Part shown: positions 46,853 to 57,868 of the stretch, in pieces | How the letters are laid out: each line of letters starts with the position of its first letter | Position numbering within the stretch: position 1 is the stretch's first letter | Origin: Paramacrobiotus metropolitanus | Taxonomy: Eukaryota > Tardigrada > Eutardigrada > Parachela > Macrobiotidae | Assembly: GCF_019649055.1 (NCBI RefSeq) | Contig: NW_026570418.1 | Coordinates: 62,001-126,000, forward strand | Direction of reading: 5' to 3' | Length of the DNA stretch: 64,000 nucleotides | Notes under the pieces: model-generated | Told to the model about the DNA's origin: nothing | Database searches by the model: none | What the model saw: the letters and a program-made list of their open reading frames with translations, nothing else | Program-made: the position numbers and the translations under genes

Positions 46853-47197
46853 CTAGATAACATCCATAAACTGAAAGGTAACGACAGGTGCCGGAATTTC
46901 TCGATATTCAGAAATTGCGCCGTACTCAAAGCCAGGTATTAAAAAGTACGCAGCAGATTTTAATACACACACCGCCCAGCAAATTGTTGCTATACCATCG
47001 GTTGGCTTATCATGATTAATTTTCGCCGTTATGTACAACGGGCTAAGCAATAAGCTACCAAAACAAGAAGATAAGGACCCTGTGAATGTAATGGTGTGTA
47101 TACTGTATGTATAGTATATGGCGCCAGTTTTTTTGGAAAAACAGCGAAGTTGAAACGCACGTGCGTATAACAGACAATTGCGTCGAACCGGCACCAA
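46853..47197 (-). CDS. Possible membrane-protein exon, 114 residues
   Basis: An open minus-strand frame with two hydrophobic stretches: FTGSLSSCFGSLLLSPLYIT (about residues 38-57) and ICWAVCVLKSAAYFLIPGF (about 72-90), separated by a polar loop KINHDKPTDG. Such spacing is common in multi-pass proteins. No motif identifies the family. It may be an exon of a chemoreceptor-like gene, as proposed for 53.8-55.2 kb, but there is no link in sequence that I can see. Confidence 0.3.
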   Translation of the reverse strand: MVPVRRNCLLYARAFQLRCFSKKTGAIYYTYSIHTITFTGSLSSCFGSLLLSPLYITAKINHDKPTDGIATICWAVCVLKSAAYFLIPGFEYGAISEYREIPAPVVTFQFMDVI

Positions 47198-50100
47198 AGC
47201 AGATTAATCATTAAAACACGACACCGTTGGCCACCCTGCTGGATCAGGTCTGTGTCAAAACACGAGTGTAAAGCGCGTTAGAAAGCGCGGTTTCACTCGG
47301 TAACAGCTAATATTCTCTCTAATAACAGCCATATTCTCTCTTCAGAATTTAATGATCTCGTAATGTTTATACAGGCAGTAACAAATTATTATCACTACAG
47401 TTCCAGCTTTCCTTCCGGTCCGGAACTGTTTGTCTTCAATAATACTGCATGGCGTGGAGTGCTGCTGCCCACTGGGTATGTTTGATTAGATCATTAGAAT
47501 TGCAGTGCTGAATCATTATTATGAGATGCAGTATTAGTATCGTTAAAAATAATTTTCTATTTACATTTAGCACGCGGTCAATCTAATTCGTGCTTCGCGC
47601 TGTGTTATTTCAATTTCGTTACTTGTACACATAATTAGCGCTTTGACGTACTACAAGCTTATCCCGTAATTTCCATCGTAATGTATAGATAGCACGTACT
47701 CTGCATATAGCGTGAAATTTTCGTTATAATTTCTGCCACTACGCTACGTCTACAATGGCAAATTTACTATTTAAGGTGAAGTTAATATTTTATTACATAA
47801 TTCAAAATCGATGGTTCTTACTCGTAATTTATGTAGATCGATATTTGGCAAGTATCAGCCATGCCAAATGAGGCCTGTCGATCGTAAAAAATATCCCGTG
47901 ACGCGCTGTCGTATGGAGTTTAACATAACTCGTGAATTTATATTTTGTCGCTGTGTATGTAATAGAAATGTTAATGTATGTTATAGAAATTACGGGACAA
48001 CCTTGTAAACGTAAGCGCAGTTTTTGGTAATAACCATTGGCACACTCCAGTCTTCAGTAGGACAACGTTGCACAGCATGGACTGAGTATTCATACCAGAA
48101 TGTATTTTACTGTAGAGTGACAGTGGTACGAATTTTAAGTTTGGGATTATTACGTGTCTCAGGTGTCTGTTTTTCTACTTTGTTGCACTATTATACTGCA
48201 GTGCGGTCAACCAAAATAATAATTAGTAAAATTAAATTAATAAGCCAGTACCACTGCTCGCGAGCTTCTATGTTTTAAATTGTTTCCATAAAATTATGTT
48301 AACACTCGCACAATTTCTACTGCCGCCTAGGCGCAATAAATACTTAAAAAATCCACAGAAACTTCAGTTTTTATCAAAACTTCTTTAACTACCTATGTAT
48401 TCCAAGGGAATTTTATTGGCTACAAAACAACGTAAAAGAATTTCTTGAAAACGTTGGCGTTGTGACGTTAGAAAACAAAAAGGGGAACCATGTAGAATCG
48501 CACTGTACTCATGTTTCTTGCATTTACGGAAGAATAGAATTTTGTTTTCGTATTCTGTCGACGTACGATGTTAGTTTTTGTTATGCGATACAATTTGATT
48601 CCAATAAAAGCGTTGGGATAAATTTTATTCGAAAACTGGAAGGGACGTCTCGCAAGAGGGTGACTGTAAAAAAACACTTGTTCTGAGCAGCATTCGTCTC
48701 TCCGAACAGGTTTTGTCACTGAATGCGCCGAATCGCTTGTGGCTACAGTAGTCAGTAGTTCATTGTTTACGATTTTTCTACGCTTCTCAGTTTTTTAATG
48801 GGTTTTGCTGTTTCGCATGCATTATTTCCTCTGGTTAGTTTTAAGATTTCAGTCATTTCACGTTTGGAAATTTCAACTGCTCGCGAGGTCAACCTCGGAA
48901 CCACTACATCATGTGATGTGGCTCACGTAGGATAATAACTGGATGACTATTTACGCGTTTATCATGGTTATTTCGTCCTAACAGCACACTGAAGTCCTTC
49001 GTTACGATTATTATCTCTAGTGGGCTTCAGAATTTTACGAGAGTGCTCACGTTTTTTGAAAAGACATCATATTGTCGACTGCCATAGCGTTGAAGTCAAC
49101 CCCTTTCTAATTTATGCTTCGTGGGTTCGACGATTAACCTGGGCTATACTGCCGTGTCGAAACCTTGTTGTTACCTAAGTTTTTACTACATTATCCTGGA
49201 CTGCCGTCAGTTATCAGCAGACCTTGAAACCTTTTTTGTAGATCTGGGAGTTGACTCCAGATAGCACGACATCATAGCTGCTATCAAAAAAAGGAACCTG
49301 AACACACTTCGAACACTGCTGGGGCTGCTCAATCGCTTGTCATTGCAATAATAGTGTTGCAGCACTGGAATTGTAGTTTACGAATGGTGTCAGAATACGT
49401 TGGAACCAAAACGGGTCGACCAAGGCACTTTTAAATTTTCATTGGAATGTAATAAAAGTTAAAATCGTAATGATCGGCCAACGTAAAAATATAAACAGCT
49501 AAGATACTGCAAAATAGAAATTCGAATTGGAATTTAAAATTTGGCGCAAGTGCCTGGAAGTCTTGTAAGACAGCCGGAAATGGGCGTATTGCAAGAACGT
49601 GATTGGCGCTGCCTGGCCGGCGCACAGGAAAAGCCGACGTAAATCGAACGTGAAATTGTGCGAGTGTTAATTGTGTTTCGGGTTTGGCCCATCAATAATT
49701 AAATACTTTATAGCTCTCAATTTACTTGTACCTGCAAGCGAACCACCAAATATGAGTGTGCAGAAAAATTTTTTTCTAAGGAAAACACTTAGACATGAAT
49801 AAGCCTTCAGCAAGTGCGGTGGTTGTATTTTGCCAAGGCGCTGTACTGTTTAAGCTGCCAACTGCCAAGCCTAATTAATATAGCATATCACAGACGTGAT
49901 TTGTGATATACGTATATATATATTTTTAATTGTTAGTATAGAGTTCATGTTGCAATTACAGCAGACAGATAAGAAAAGCTGGAACAAGCTGTTCCTAACT
50001 TCCGCGTCTGTCTATTTTTTAAAGGGGAAAGATGGAAAGTAGACAACAATAGTAATGTTTCTCTCACTTTGCCAGTTCAGTTGCCTAGTTCAGTTGGCCA

Positions 50101-51284
50101 TCAGACCGGTGTTCTAACGTCAACAGCAACAAAGTGAACAAACTGTACAGTAAAAAGCAATTTTCACAAAATTTTTTGCATTTATTCATAATCAATGCAG
50201 TTGCGAATGCCTACGTATGGGTTTCCGTAGGAAACGTACCAAAGATGTTATTAGCATATGCCTTGTGATTCATTTTTATTGCGGCGCTTTGTGCAGACGT
50301 CAATACAGCGTGACCTTTTAAAATTTTTGTTCCGGTTCTTACTCATGCACTTGGTGCTTGACCATTGCGGTTAGCGCTGTACATGATAAATTGACTGTGT
50401 GCTGGTAACATTTTCAAAAATTATAGAGTTGACCAACCATTCCGAATGTGATTCCTACGTGCAGTGTCACATTTTATGTGGCATCTGCCAGGTTTCATCG
50501 CTTGCCAGTTGCCAGAGACTCCAGCTTTTATCGCATGCCATGCCATTGGCAGTGCCACTGGCAGGTGCCACTGCCACGTTTTACCCCCTGCCCAATTCAA
50601 CAACTGAGCAGAAAAGCCAAATGCCGGTCAACAATTTGTCGGTCAGCCGGTTGTGTAAGGCAGCAACATGCCGGTCATCAAACTGTCGGGCAGCGAATTC
50701 AAGGTAATTGAGGAGCTATCGCAAGCAAGGCATCTCCACAACCGTTTTTGTCAATGACTGGTAGTCTGGTAACGATATCGACATTATTAAGTTGTCCCCA
50801 TGAGTTTCCAGCAAACCACAAAGGTTCAAAACACCACAGTAAACCAAGTTTAAGTAAACCATGGATCTCGTTTGTTGGGGGTGCAAAAAAAGGAAGTTTA
50901 GGCTCGATAACTCATGGCTGCTCATCTCGGCGTTATCTCTGCATAACGCCATGTAAATTTCGGCGTTTCAGTCTTTGTTTACAGAAAAATGGAGAAAAAT
51001 CTTGTACTGACTGGAAGGCAATTTAGGCCGATCATGTCCTGTTCTAAAAGCCAAGTGATTAACAACTGAAGGTTTCTTATCAGACTACTGACGTTAGCGA
51101 CACAGACATTGTAACACAAAACGAAACTGGAAAACCAGAAATACCAAACAGTCACACGTAATCTCCGCGCTGCAATGTTTGCAGTTAGAACACAAAATTT
51201 AAAAGGTCAAATTCCAGCTGTACGGGCCTGTTTAGGTTCTCTCCAAAGTAGTTGTTGTTGCTGTTCTGTTCTTCTGGCGACTTA
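47198..51284. other. Long stretch without recognisable genes
   Basis: Short frames only. 50510-50580 is a GCCA-rich patch (TGCCA repeated). 49888-49920 contains a TATCACA/TGTGATA hairpin next to a TA run. Confidence 0.4.
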
Positions 51285-51576
51285 TCATCCCGGTGATCGC
51301 AGGCGAGGATCCTTCAAAAGGCTCCCAAACATGTTCATTGTTGAGGGCGTGCATGTCGACGCCGGTATGCAGGCGCCGACGGCGCTGCGAACATATCCCG
51401 GTAGGCACATGCACCCGGCTTTGCAGAATTTGACGGGGCAATTGGGAGTGCGGTTGCTGCAGGTCGGGTCGCACAGTGCACAACTGCCGCGCCTCTCGTT
51501 GCAGTTACAGCCCTGGTTCAGGGATGGGTCGCAATGAGCCGCGCCACCCGTTACCGGGATCGTAACCAGGCCCATG
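51285..51576 (-). CDS. TIL-type cysteine-rich secreted protein, exon
   Basis: TIL (trypsin-inhibitor-like) domains are small disulfide-rich folds found in protease inhibitors and in extracellular proteins. The minus-strand exon follows an acceptor (TTTGTAG) at 51576. It reads HCDPSLNQGCNCNERRGSCA, then CDPTCSNRTPNCPVKFCKAG and CMCLPGYVRSAVGACIP, ending ASTC and a 25-residue tail before a TGA. The CxxGC-C-LPGY-R-----G-C----C pattern is the TIL signature. Twelve cysteines are present, against the usual ten, so an extra pair near the N-terminus is possible. No signal peptide is in this exon; the first Met is at the acceptor, so a leader exon is expected at higher coordinates but was not found. 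No reactive-site assignment is attempted. Confidence 0.75.
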
Positions 51577-52316
51577 CTACAAAGATTTATAGGTTCAGAC
51601 TAGAAAACGTAAAATCGGAAGGAAGATAATTATAACTGCTGGTGAAGTATTAATCCCTGATGTCTGGAAAATGCGAGACATACAGTTTATGACGAAACGG
51701 TCGACTCCCGGCTATAGCTTTGTTCCGTGTTATGGGCTACCACGCTTATTATTCCAGTTTTTGGTTAGAAAAGCCGGTTTTGTCAAAGTGTTGCTTTGGT
51801 CGTGTAAGACACACAATAATACTGAGCAATGCGCCATGTACAGAGTACACACGTACGCTTTGTCTCCAAGCGGTAAAGTTGGTTTAAGCAGAATCGTTCG
51901 TTATGAAACAGAATACTCGGTGTGGGAGCGCTCGACCATTTTCTCCTGTCTATTAACCCGGTCGACATCATGCATGCCAATTGGCACGGTGAAGGACCAA
52001 ATTTCTGTTAGTTGTTCTAGCGCTCATACAGTGTGTTTGTTGGTTCCGTTTCAAAGAAGAAGAGTGGAAGTATGGTTTAAAAAATGAAATTGCATAGTAC
52101 AGCAATACTACAGAGTTGTGGGAATGACCAAAGGTGGACAAAAGCTACCAAACCAGGTTCGCGGAGGTCAGCCACCCGCCCAGAAACTCGAGCATGAGAT
52201 AATTACGCAAAAAATCATTCTTTAAGTATGCATAGGACTTTATTCAAAAATGAGCAGGTCGTACTTGCACAGGTGGACACCGTCCGACCACGATCATTCT
52301 AAAAATCTGTGCCAGT
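51577..52316. other. No gene recognised with confidence
   Basis: A plus-strand frame of 138 residues (51671-52087) has no motif, no good splice context and no relative in the window. It could be a small unknown gene, but support is lacking. Confidence 0.25.
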
Positions 52317-53579
52317 TTTGGCACGCATGGGTTTGGTACTATTTAATGCCAGAAGTTTGAAATTCTGTATAAAAACATCGAATCAAGATAAAAAATTGCA
52401 CGTACAATTAAAAAATCTCACTAATTTAACCCTTTTTAGTGGTCGTAATTCAGTGGCCATCAAAGTGACCAGTGGTCACTCAAGGTGAAAAAATCTCTAA
52501 AATCGCCTTATTGGAAATAAGCCCGAAAATTAAGAAAACTAGGCACAGACATACGCACTAACAATTGTTTTTGGCATTCCCGTAAGTGCGTAAAACCACC
52601 TGTATTAGGGCGTGTACTTTTACTAAAAAATGTGCAACTAAAAAATAAAAAAGTTTGCATTTTGGTGTCGCTGACGATGCTATATCAGCGCATGAACAAG
52701 CGTAACTGCCGGATTAACAACCACCTTGTAGCCTCGCCGTATCACAACTTTTGTAATGACGGGAATTGTGTAATGGCACTTCAGTTCTTTTAATTTATAT
52801 ACTCTTAAGCACTTTACGAGTGCACACATTAAATGCATTTTCTGTTAACTAATCCAAAAGCAGTTAATACATATCCGGAAACTTCCGGTCAGTACACAAA
52901 GAGTGTCCATTTCTGCAGTTGACTTAGCTGCTTTCTAAGTTAGGGTAAATAAGTCTCGCCGATTTTCGTTGCGTCTAATTAATACTTAATAATTAGAAAA
53001 CATTCAGCATTACAATAGGTTTAACATTATCGCCATAATAAAGGTACTTACATTAACGTAAATTCTGTTCCATCAAGATTGCATAGCGAAATGGTCCTCT
53101 ACACTACTGCCCAGCGTCTGGCGTTGTCTCTGACAACGCCAGTCCATGACAGCCGCAGTCCAGCACAGCGAACTGAGACAGCTGTATGCATTTATTTATC
53201 AAGCAGGATCAAACGGAGCGCTGGTCAAAGTAAAATGCTGTTTGATATACTTCGCGCGTTTCCTCATAGACAACGTTTTTGTGCTTGCATAGTGCTAACC
53301 GATTTTTCCTTGATCATAAGCGTTTCTATCTGTTTTTCGTGATATACTGACCACTTTATATCATGTTTGTGGTTTGCCAGCTATGATCGGCAGTTTTAAA
53401 CATTTTTCATTCTGCTGACCACTGGTCATCCTGCTGACCATCTAAATTACCTAACTGAATAGCGCTCTTCGAGGTGTTTCACTTAAGCTAAACTATGCTC
53501 GTGTACGATATTTTTGTGAATTGTCATTTGAGTAAAACTATACAGTGCCAATTGGCTCAGTTCCCATGCGTGCCATTTT
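52317..53579. mobile_element. Inverted-repeat-bounded stretch, possible 1.26-kb element
   Basis: TTTTGGCACGCATGGG at 52317 and its inverse CCCATGCGTGCCATTTT at 53563 face each other. Further inside, TGACCAGTGGTCA at 52471 and GACCACTGGTCAT at 53418 are also symmetrical. A perfect 11-bp-arm hairpin (CTGGCGTTGTC / GACAACGCCAG) is at 53118-53142. No target duplication or coding sequence was identified, so borders are approximate. Confidence 0.4.
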
Positions 53580-53768
53580 GGCATCATAGCGTCCTGCTTG
53601 ACCTATGGTCACAAAAATTCAACAAAAAATAATTTTTCTTAATTGAATTATTTGGTCGAAGATTACCAATTTTCAATCCGGTATTCCTATCCCTTCTGGT
53701 ACCCGGCGTTAGTAGGTTAAGGCTACCACGGCAACAGCATTCTGTTAATTACCAAATGCACAGCTTCC

Positions 53769-55177
53769 TTACCGGCCTTCCGTGGGATTCCCACCAGATT
53801 CCGTAGGGTTCTGCGCACTGATGCTTCCATTGAACAGGATTACCGCGCCGCTGATGACAGCAAGCGCAGTTGTGCGTTGCAGCAGCATTGCGGTACAACT
53901 AATATCTAGAGAAAGCAATGCCGTGAGATTTGCGCAAGGGTACTGTACGGGCTGGCTGAAAGAAATAAATTCAGCAGAGTCGGATGTCGGTAGTATTTAT
54001 GCGCTCTGGTGCAGTGCTCGCAATTTCTGGCTGTTTTGGCCGTCAGGCTAATGTCTGGTCGTAGTAATTGAATTTGGCGCATCTCGAATTCGTCTGGAAA
54101 TTCACCGTTATTGGACAACCTGCGGGTAAAATATATCGAGTCATAAATCGCTGCCTTAATCAACTCAAGTACTGCAATGTCGTTTGATTGACTAAATAAT
54201 GGAAATTTTATCGTCAATGATTCGACTGGCTTTTTCTGTTTGCTAAGCTGGTTGGTTCCAACAAATTGATCTTAACGGAGCAACAAATGAATTTTAGCTG
54301 TCGCCCAAGGCAGCAGACGCGCATGTGATGCTGCACTGAATGTCATTAATTCTGCAGCTGAACAAAACTGCATTTCCTAGTCGGCTTAGCAAAAATACTG
54401 TACCGGGGATTATAAATTTACAATTCAGTGTGGAAAGTCTCATAAAAGCCTCAAGAAAGTACATCCATAGAGGCAAGCACATTCGGTAATAATTTTTCGG
54501 AAGTATTCCCTGCAGAAGATCTTTATCGTAAACCCAACACGATCTAAAAATCGTAACTCAAATACGCGCAATAAAAATACAATAAAATTTTTGAATGCGT
54601 CCAATACGATTTACGAATACAGAGATTCGAAGGCTTTCGGCACCGGAACGAGGTAGAGCGGCAATTCAGACACTTATGTCGCATTACCGTTATTATCCTC
54701 GATCATGTTATACATGTACTCATACAGTGATCTGTAATTGTCCATGAAATCTGTAAACCATGGAATCAGATAAACTTTCCGATAGAAACGCCCTCGAGAA
54801 ACGCCCGTAGAAATCTTAGTGAGATGTATCATCTTGTTATGAGACCACCCCGACCAGCATCCTTTGTCCAACCCTTGGAGGACACATTGTGGGCCACTAA
54901 ACAACTTTGCCGAGCGCGGCAAATGAAATGCCTCATCCAACAAATTGTCTGCAGTCGATCGGCGAGAAAATGTTATGCTGCAACAGCCGAAAAGGTTAAA
55001 AAGAAAACTAAAGTGCCACAGCCAAATGCTTCTAAATGCTGAATTTATGTTTGTTAACTGCTCCAACTCAACATGGCATTGTTGTTTAAAACGATTGGAC
55101 AGGATTCCAATTTTCCGCTGCACTACGATTTTTATTGACTTGAGGGTCAGAAGCAACTTCAAGCAGCACTGCTGCAT
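53769..55177 (-). CDS. Candidate chemoreceptor-like multi-pass membrane protein, several exons
   Basis: Successive minus-strand coding pieces. Exon 55177-about 54685 reads ILSNRFKQQCHVELEQLTNI, SAFRSIWLWHFSFLFNLFGC, LPRSAKLFSGPQCVLQGLD and ends near ATAACG|GTAATG. 54482-54294 is hydrophobic (CLPLWMYFLEAFMRLS and FIIPGTVFLLS). 54217-53980 gives LELIKAAIYDSIYFTRRLSN and EFEMRQIQLLRPDISLTA. The last exon, 53898-53769 after GATATTAG, reads CTAMLLQRTTALAVISGAVI then LFNGSISAQNPTES and a stop. The order (a polar helix pair, an E..QIQLL..DISLTA segment, a final hydrophobic helix) resembles the C-terminal half of arthropod-type gustatory receptors. That is an inference from style. Exon joins after SLTA are not resolved, and the N-terminal half is not found. 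Confidence 0.4.
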
Positions 55178-56848
55178 TTTGCATCTACCTTTGGTTTACG
55201 TATTTTAATCGCTTAATTCTTTCTTCATTATTATTAATAAGTGTCGCTTTCTAGCAAAAACGAGTCTGGCCTGTTGATCCATCGCGGCGAATGATGTAAT
55301 AGTTAATATGGGTGCTGGACTTGCAGTAGTGAAACAGGAGGTACAGTATTTATTCAACAGTTAAGTGCCGACGAATGTACAGAGAGTGCGGTTTCTGCTA
55401 CGAATCTTTTACTCGGCTGCTTAGGAGATCCGAAAATTAACTACCCAATTGTTTTAGTCGCTAATTTAAATTTTTGCAAACTGAAATTTTCCGCCATCAC
55501 GTTTTACAGTTCATTCAGAGTATTTTCCGCTTTGTATTTCTCATTGCATTATCCGTCGCTGGAAAAAACGAAACGAGAAAAAACGCTATGCAAACAGTTT
55601 TGCAATGAGCAGGAAAGACCCATCTAAAGTATACGTATCGGGGCCCAAGGATGGCACCGCGTTTACTTTAGCAGTTCCATCGGCAAAATGCTGTCGTAGT
55701 TCCTCTTGCTATTCGGTATATTGTCGAAGGCGATCAGATCTGGATGGCGAGTAGAGGATTGATTAGTTCACTGCGTACTTCTTTCTACGCCCGTCCGGCT
55801 TTGTATCCAATCCAGTTTTGCATCCAGCTCTTTGCTTTATGTCATCTACCCACAACGGCGAACGCTATTCAACAATGAGTATTTTGCCACGTGATAGTAA
55901 ACTAATAATGTCGGTTGATCTGTATGCGCAGTGTCTGCTTGACAATATTGCGATACTGAAAACCTGACAACCTTCTTGCGATCGGCGTAAAAAGTATCGC
56001 CGAAAAGCACTGACATAAAACATTTTCTTTAGAATTTTTATTTATTGTGTTTGCGTTTGCGGTAATACACCTTTATTACTATTTAGCTACGAATATCGGC
56101 AAAAAAGGTACAAATTAAATGAAGCAGTATAAATGCTGAGACAGAAACATTAAGATTTTGCGGTCTAAACCCTGTTTTTGAAGTTTACCCTTGCAAAAAA
56201 AAAAGCTGCTGTGTGCCATCGGCCATCGTTCTACGATGTTCTGTTTATCACTTTGCATTGATTTTGTGGAATGTACTGTATCAATGAGCATTATGTTTTA
56301 TGAGGGAAATAAATGATCGATGATTTTCGGAAATTTTCAAACCAAGAAACACCTGTAGAGGAATTTGTTTTGTTAAAGTATTTCAGTTTCGCGATGTCAG
56401 GATTAATAAATTTTCGGTATAGCATAGCGGCTGTAATCGACAAGAGTCGACGTACTGTTACTTCTACAACTTTCAACCAGCATGTCATAATACAGTTACC
56501 TACGACCAGCCGCTGTAAAATTAAGTAAATCATAAAGTGGAAACCCAACAGAATTCCGTTTCAACACCTTCATAAAGTAATACATGTATCTATCGCGCTT
56601 TTCTAAAGACATACATATATTTTCTGAATACATACATCGGTCGTGACATGCTATACGGAAGTCGCACCGCGACAACCGCACTAGATGACCAAACCTGATA
56701 TCGGTAGAGTGGGAATGTGCTCTCCACTCCGTAACTGGTACTACTACCTACTTCCGCTAGGTACGAGCGGATAGCTGCGCCTAACGAAAGTTACCGAAAC
56801 CGTTTTTCGCATACGGTACCTGTGGTTACTGAGCTGTAATTACCAAGA
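55178..56848. other. No gene recognised
   Basis: AT-rich. A minus-strand frame at 56291-56548 has a weakly hydrophobic start (GFHFMIYLILQRLVV) and might be an upstream exon of the candidate receptor, but the link is speculative. Confidence 0.3.
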
Positions 56849-57030
56849 TACTAGCGGTGGTTGCGAACCACCTCGTTGCACGAGCGCGAGTGCCACTGGG
56901 TAATGATATTGGGATTGTGGAATTGGAAAAGCGTGACGTACGCTCTTCGTGGCGTCAGACAAATTTTATGCTCTTGAGTCTTGACGAAGACTTATTGCAG
57001 CACCTCGCGCTTCGCGCTCGGTGCAAATTA
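56849..57030 (+). repeat. ~180-bp repeat, inverted copy at 61071-61251
   Basis: Shared blocks with the partner in opposite orientation: TACTAGCGGTGGTTG, GCACGAGCGCGAG, CACTGGGTAATG, CGCTCTTCGTGGCGTCAGAC and CACCTCGCGCTTCGCGCTCG. The end at CTAGCGG carries its own short stem (GTGGTTGCGAACCAC). The nature is unknown; a SINE or MITE is possible. Confidence 0.8.
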
Positions 57031-57246
57031 ATAACTGAGAGCTCTGGGATAATTACGTAGACGCTGGTAAGGATTTTGTTGTTGCGATCCTATGTTGTTA
57101 TTATTATAACTCTTTTTACCGTTGGAGAAAAACCTCCCCAAAAAGATTGTGTTCGACTAATTTAAAAAAACTATTTTCTCGTAGATCGCTCACGTTTTAA
57201 AGCAAGCAGTTGAGGATAAACTGCATGATTTGTTATGCCGAAGAAA

Positions 57247-57480
57247 TTAGGCCACGCCGGCACGTGTTTTTGATAGTTTGTTGTGTAAGTTGAATAGGTC
57301 CGATGCGTGGATTATGCATGGTTTGCGTAGTGCAGTGGCTACTGCTGTATTCGTAGGTTCGTTGAAATTTGACAAAGTCACTACTGATAATGAGAATAGG
57401 GCGCTCTCAACTGTTTGAGTTAGAGTTTCTCCTTTTTTTCTCTTCACATTATCGACCAAAATTTTACAATTTTACGGTCA
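57247..57480 (-). pseudogene. Isolated exon of the recurring family
   Basis: Minus strand reads EPTNTAVATALRKPCIIHAS. It matches AVATALHKLHIINAS at 25.1 kb and SPVATALHKPRIIHA at 13.8 kb. It lies 20 kb from the main cluster, on the same strand. Confidence 0.5.
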
Positions 57481-57868
57481 AATTAAATAGACCGTTCTGC
57501 GATCAATAACCGGCATTGTCACGTGTCGCTGGGAGCGGATTGGACGAGTATTTTTGGTTTGGCAATAAACACAGAATCGCAGCTGCTACTCACCGTCAGA
57601 AGTTAGCTGGTTATTATTGCAATTTATTACATCTATCTTTTTTATTGCGTAAAGATTTTTCTACTAACTTCTATTTCCTGTGAAATTTAATTAATTTCTC
57701 GATCAAATGAGCAAATCTGACCAGGTTGAGCACCGCCGCAAAAAAAAACGAACAGTCTGACAAAATCGGAATTAATCACAGGCTCGCAGCTATTAAACGG
57801 ACAAAAACCGACGAAATTGCTAAATGGCAAAAATATACATAAAAGGACAATATGCCGGCATAAAAATT
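57481..57868. other. No gene recognised
   Basis: AT-rich 3' flank of the F-box gene. Confidence 0.4.

Noticed and set aside
56849-57060. 67-residue plus-strand protein
   Set aside because: The sequence is a repeat with an inverted partner at 61.1 kb, in which the frame is not kept.
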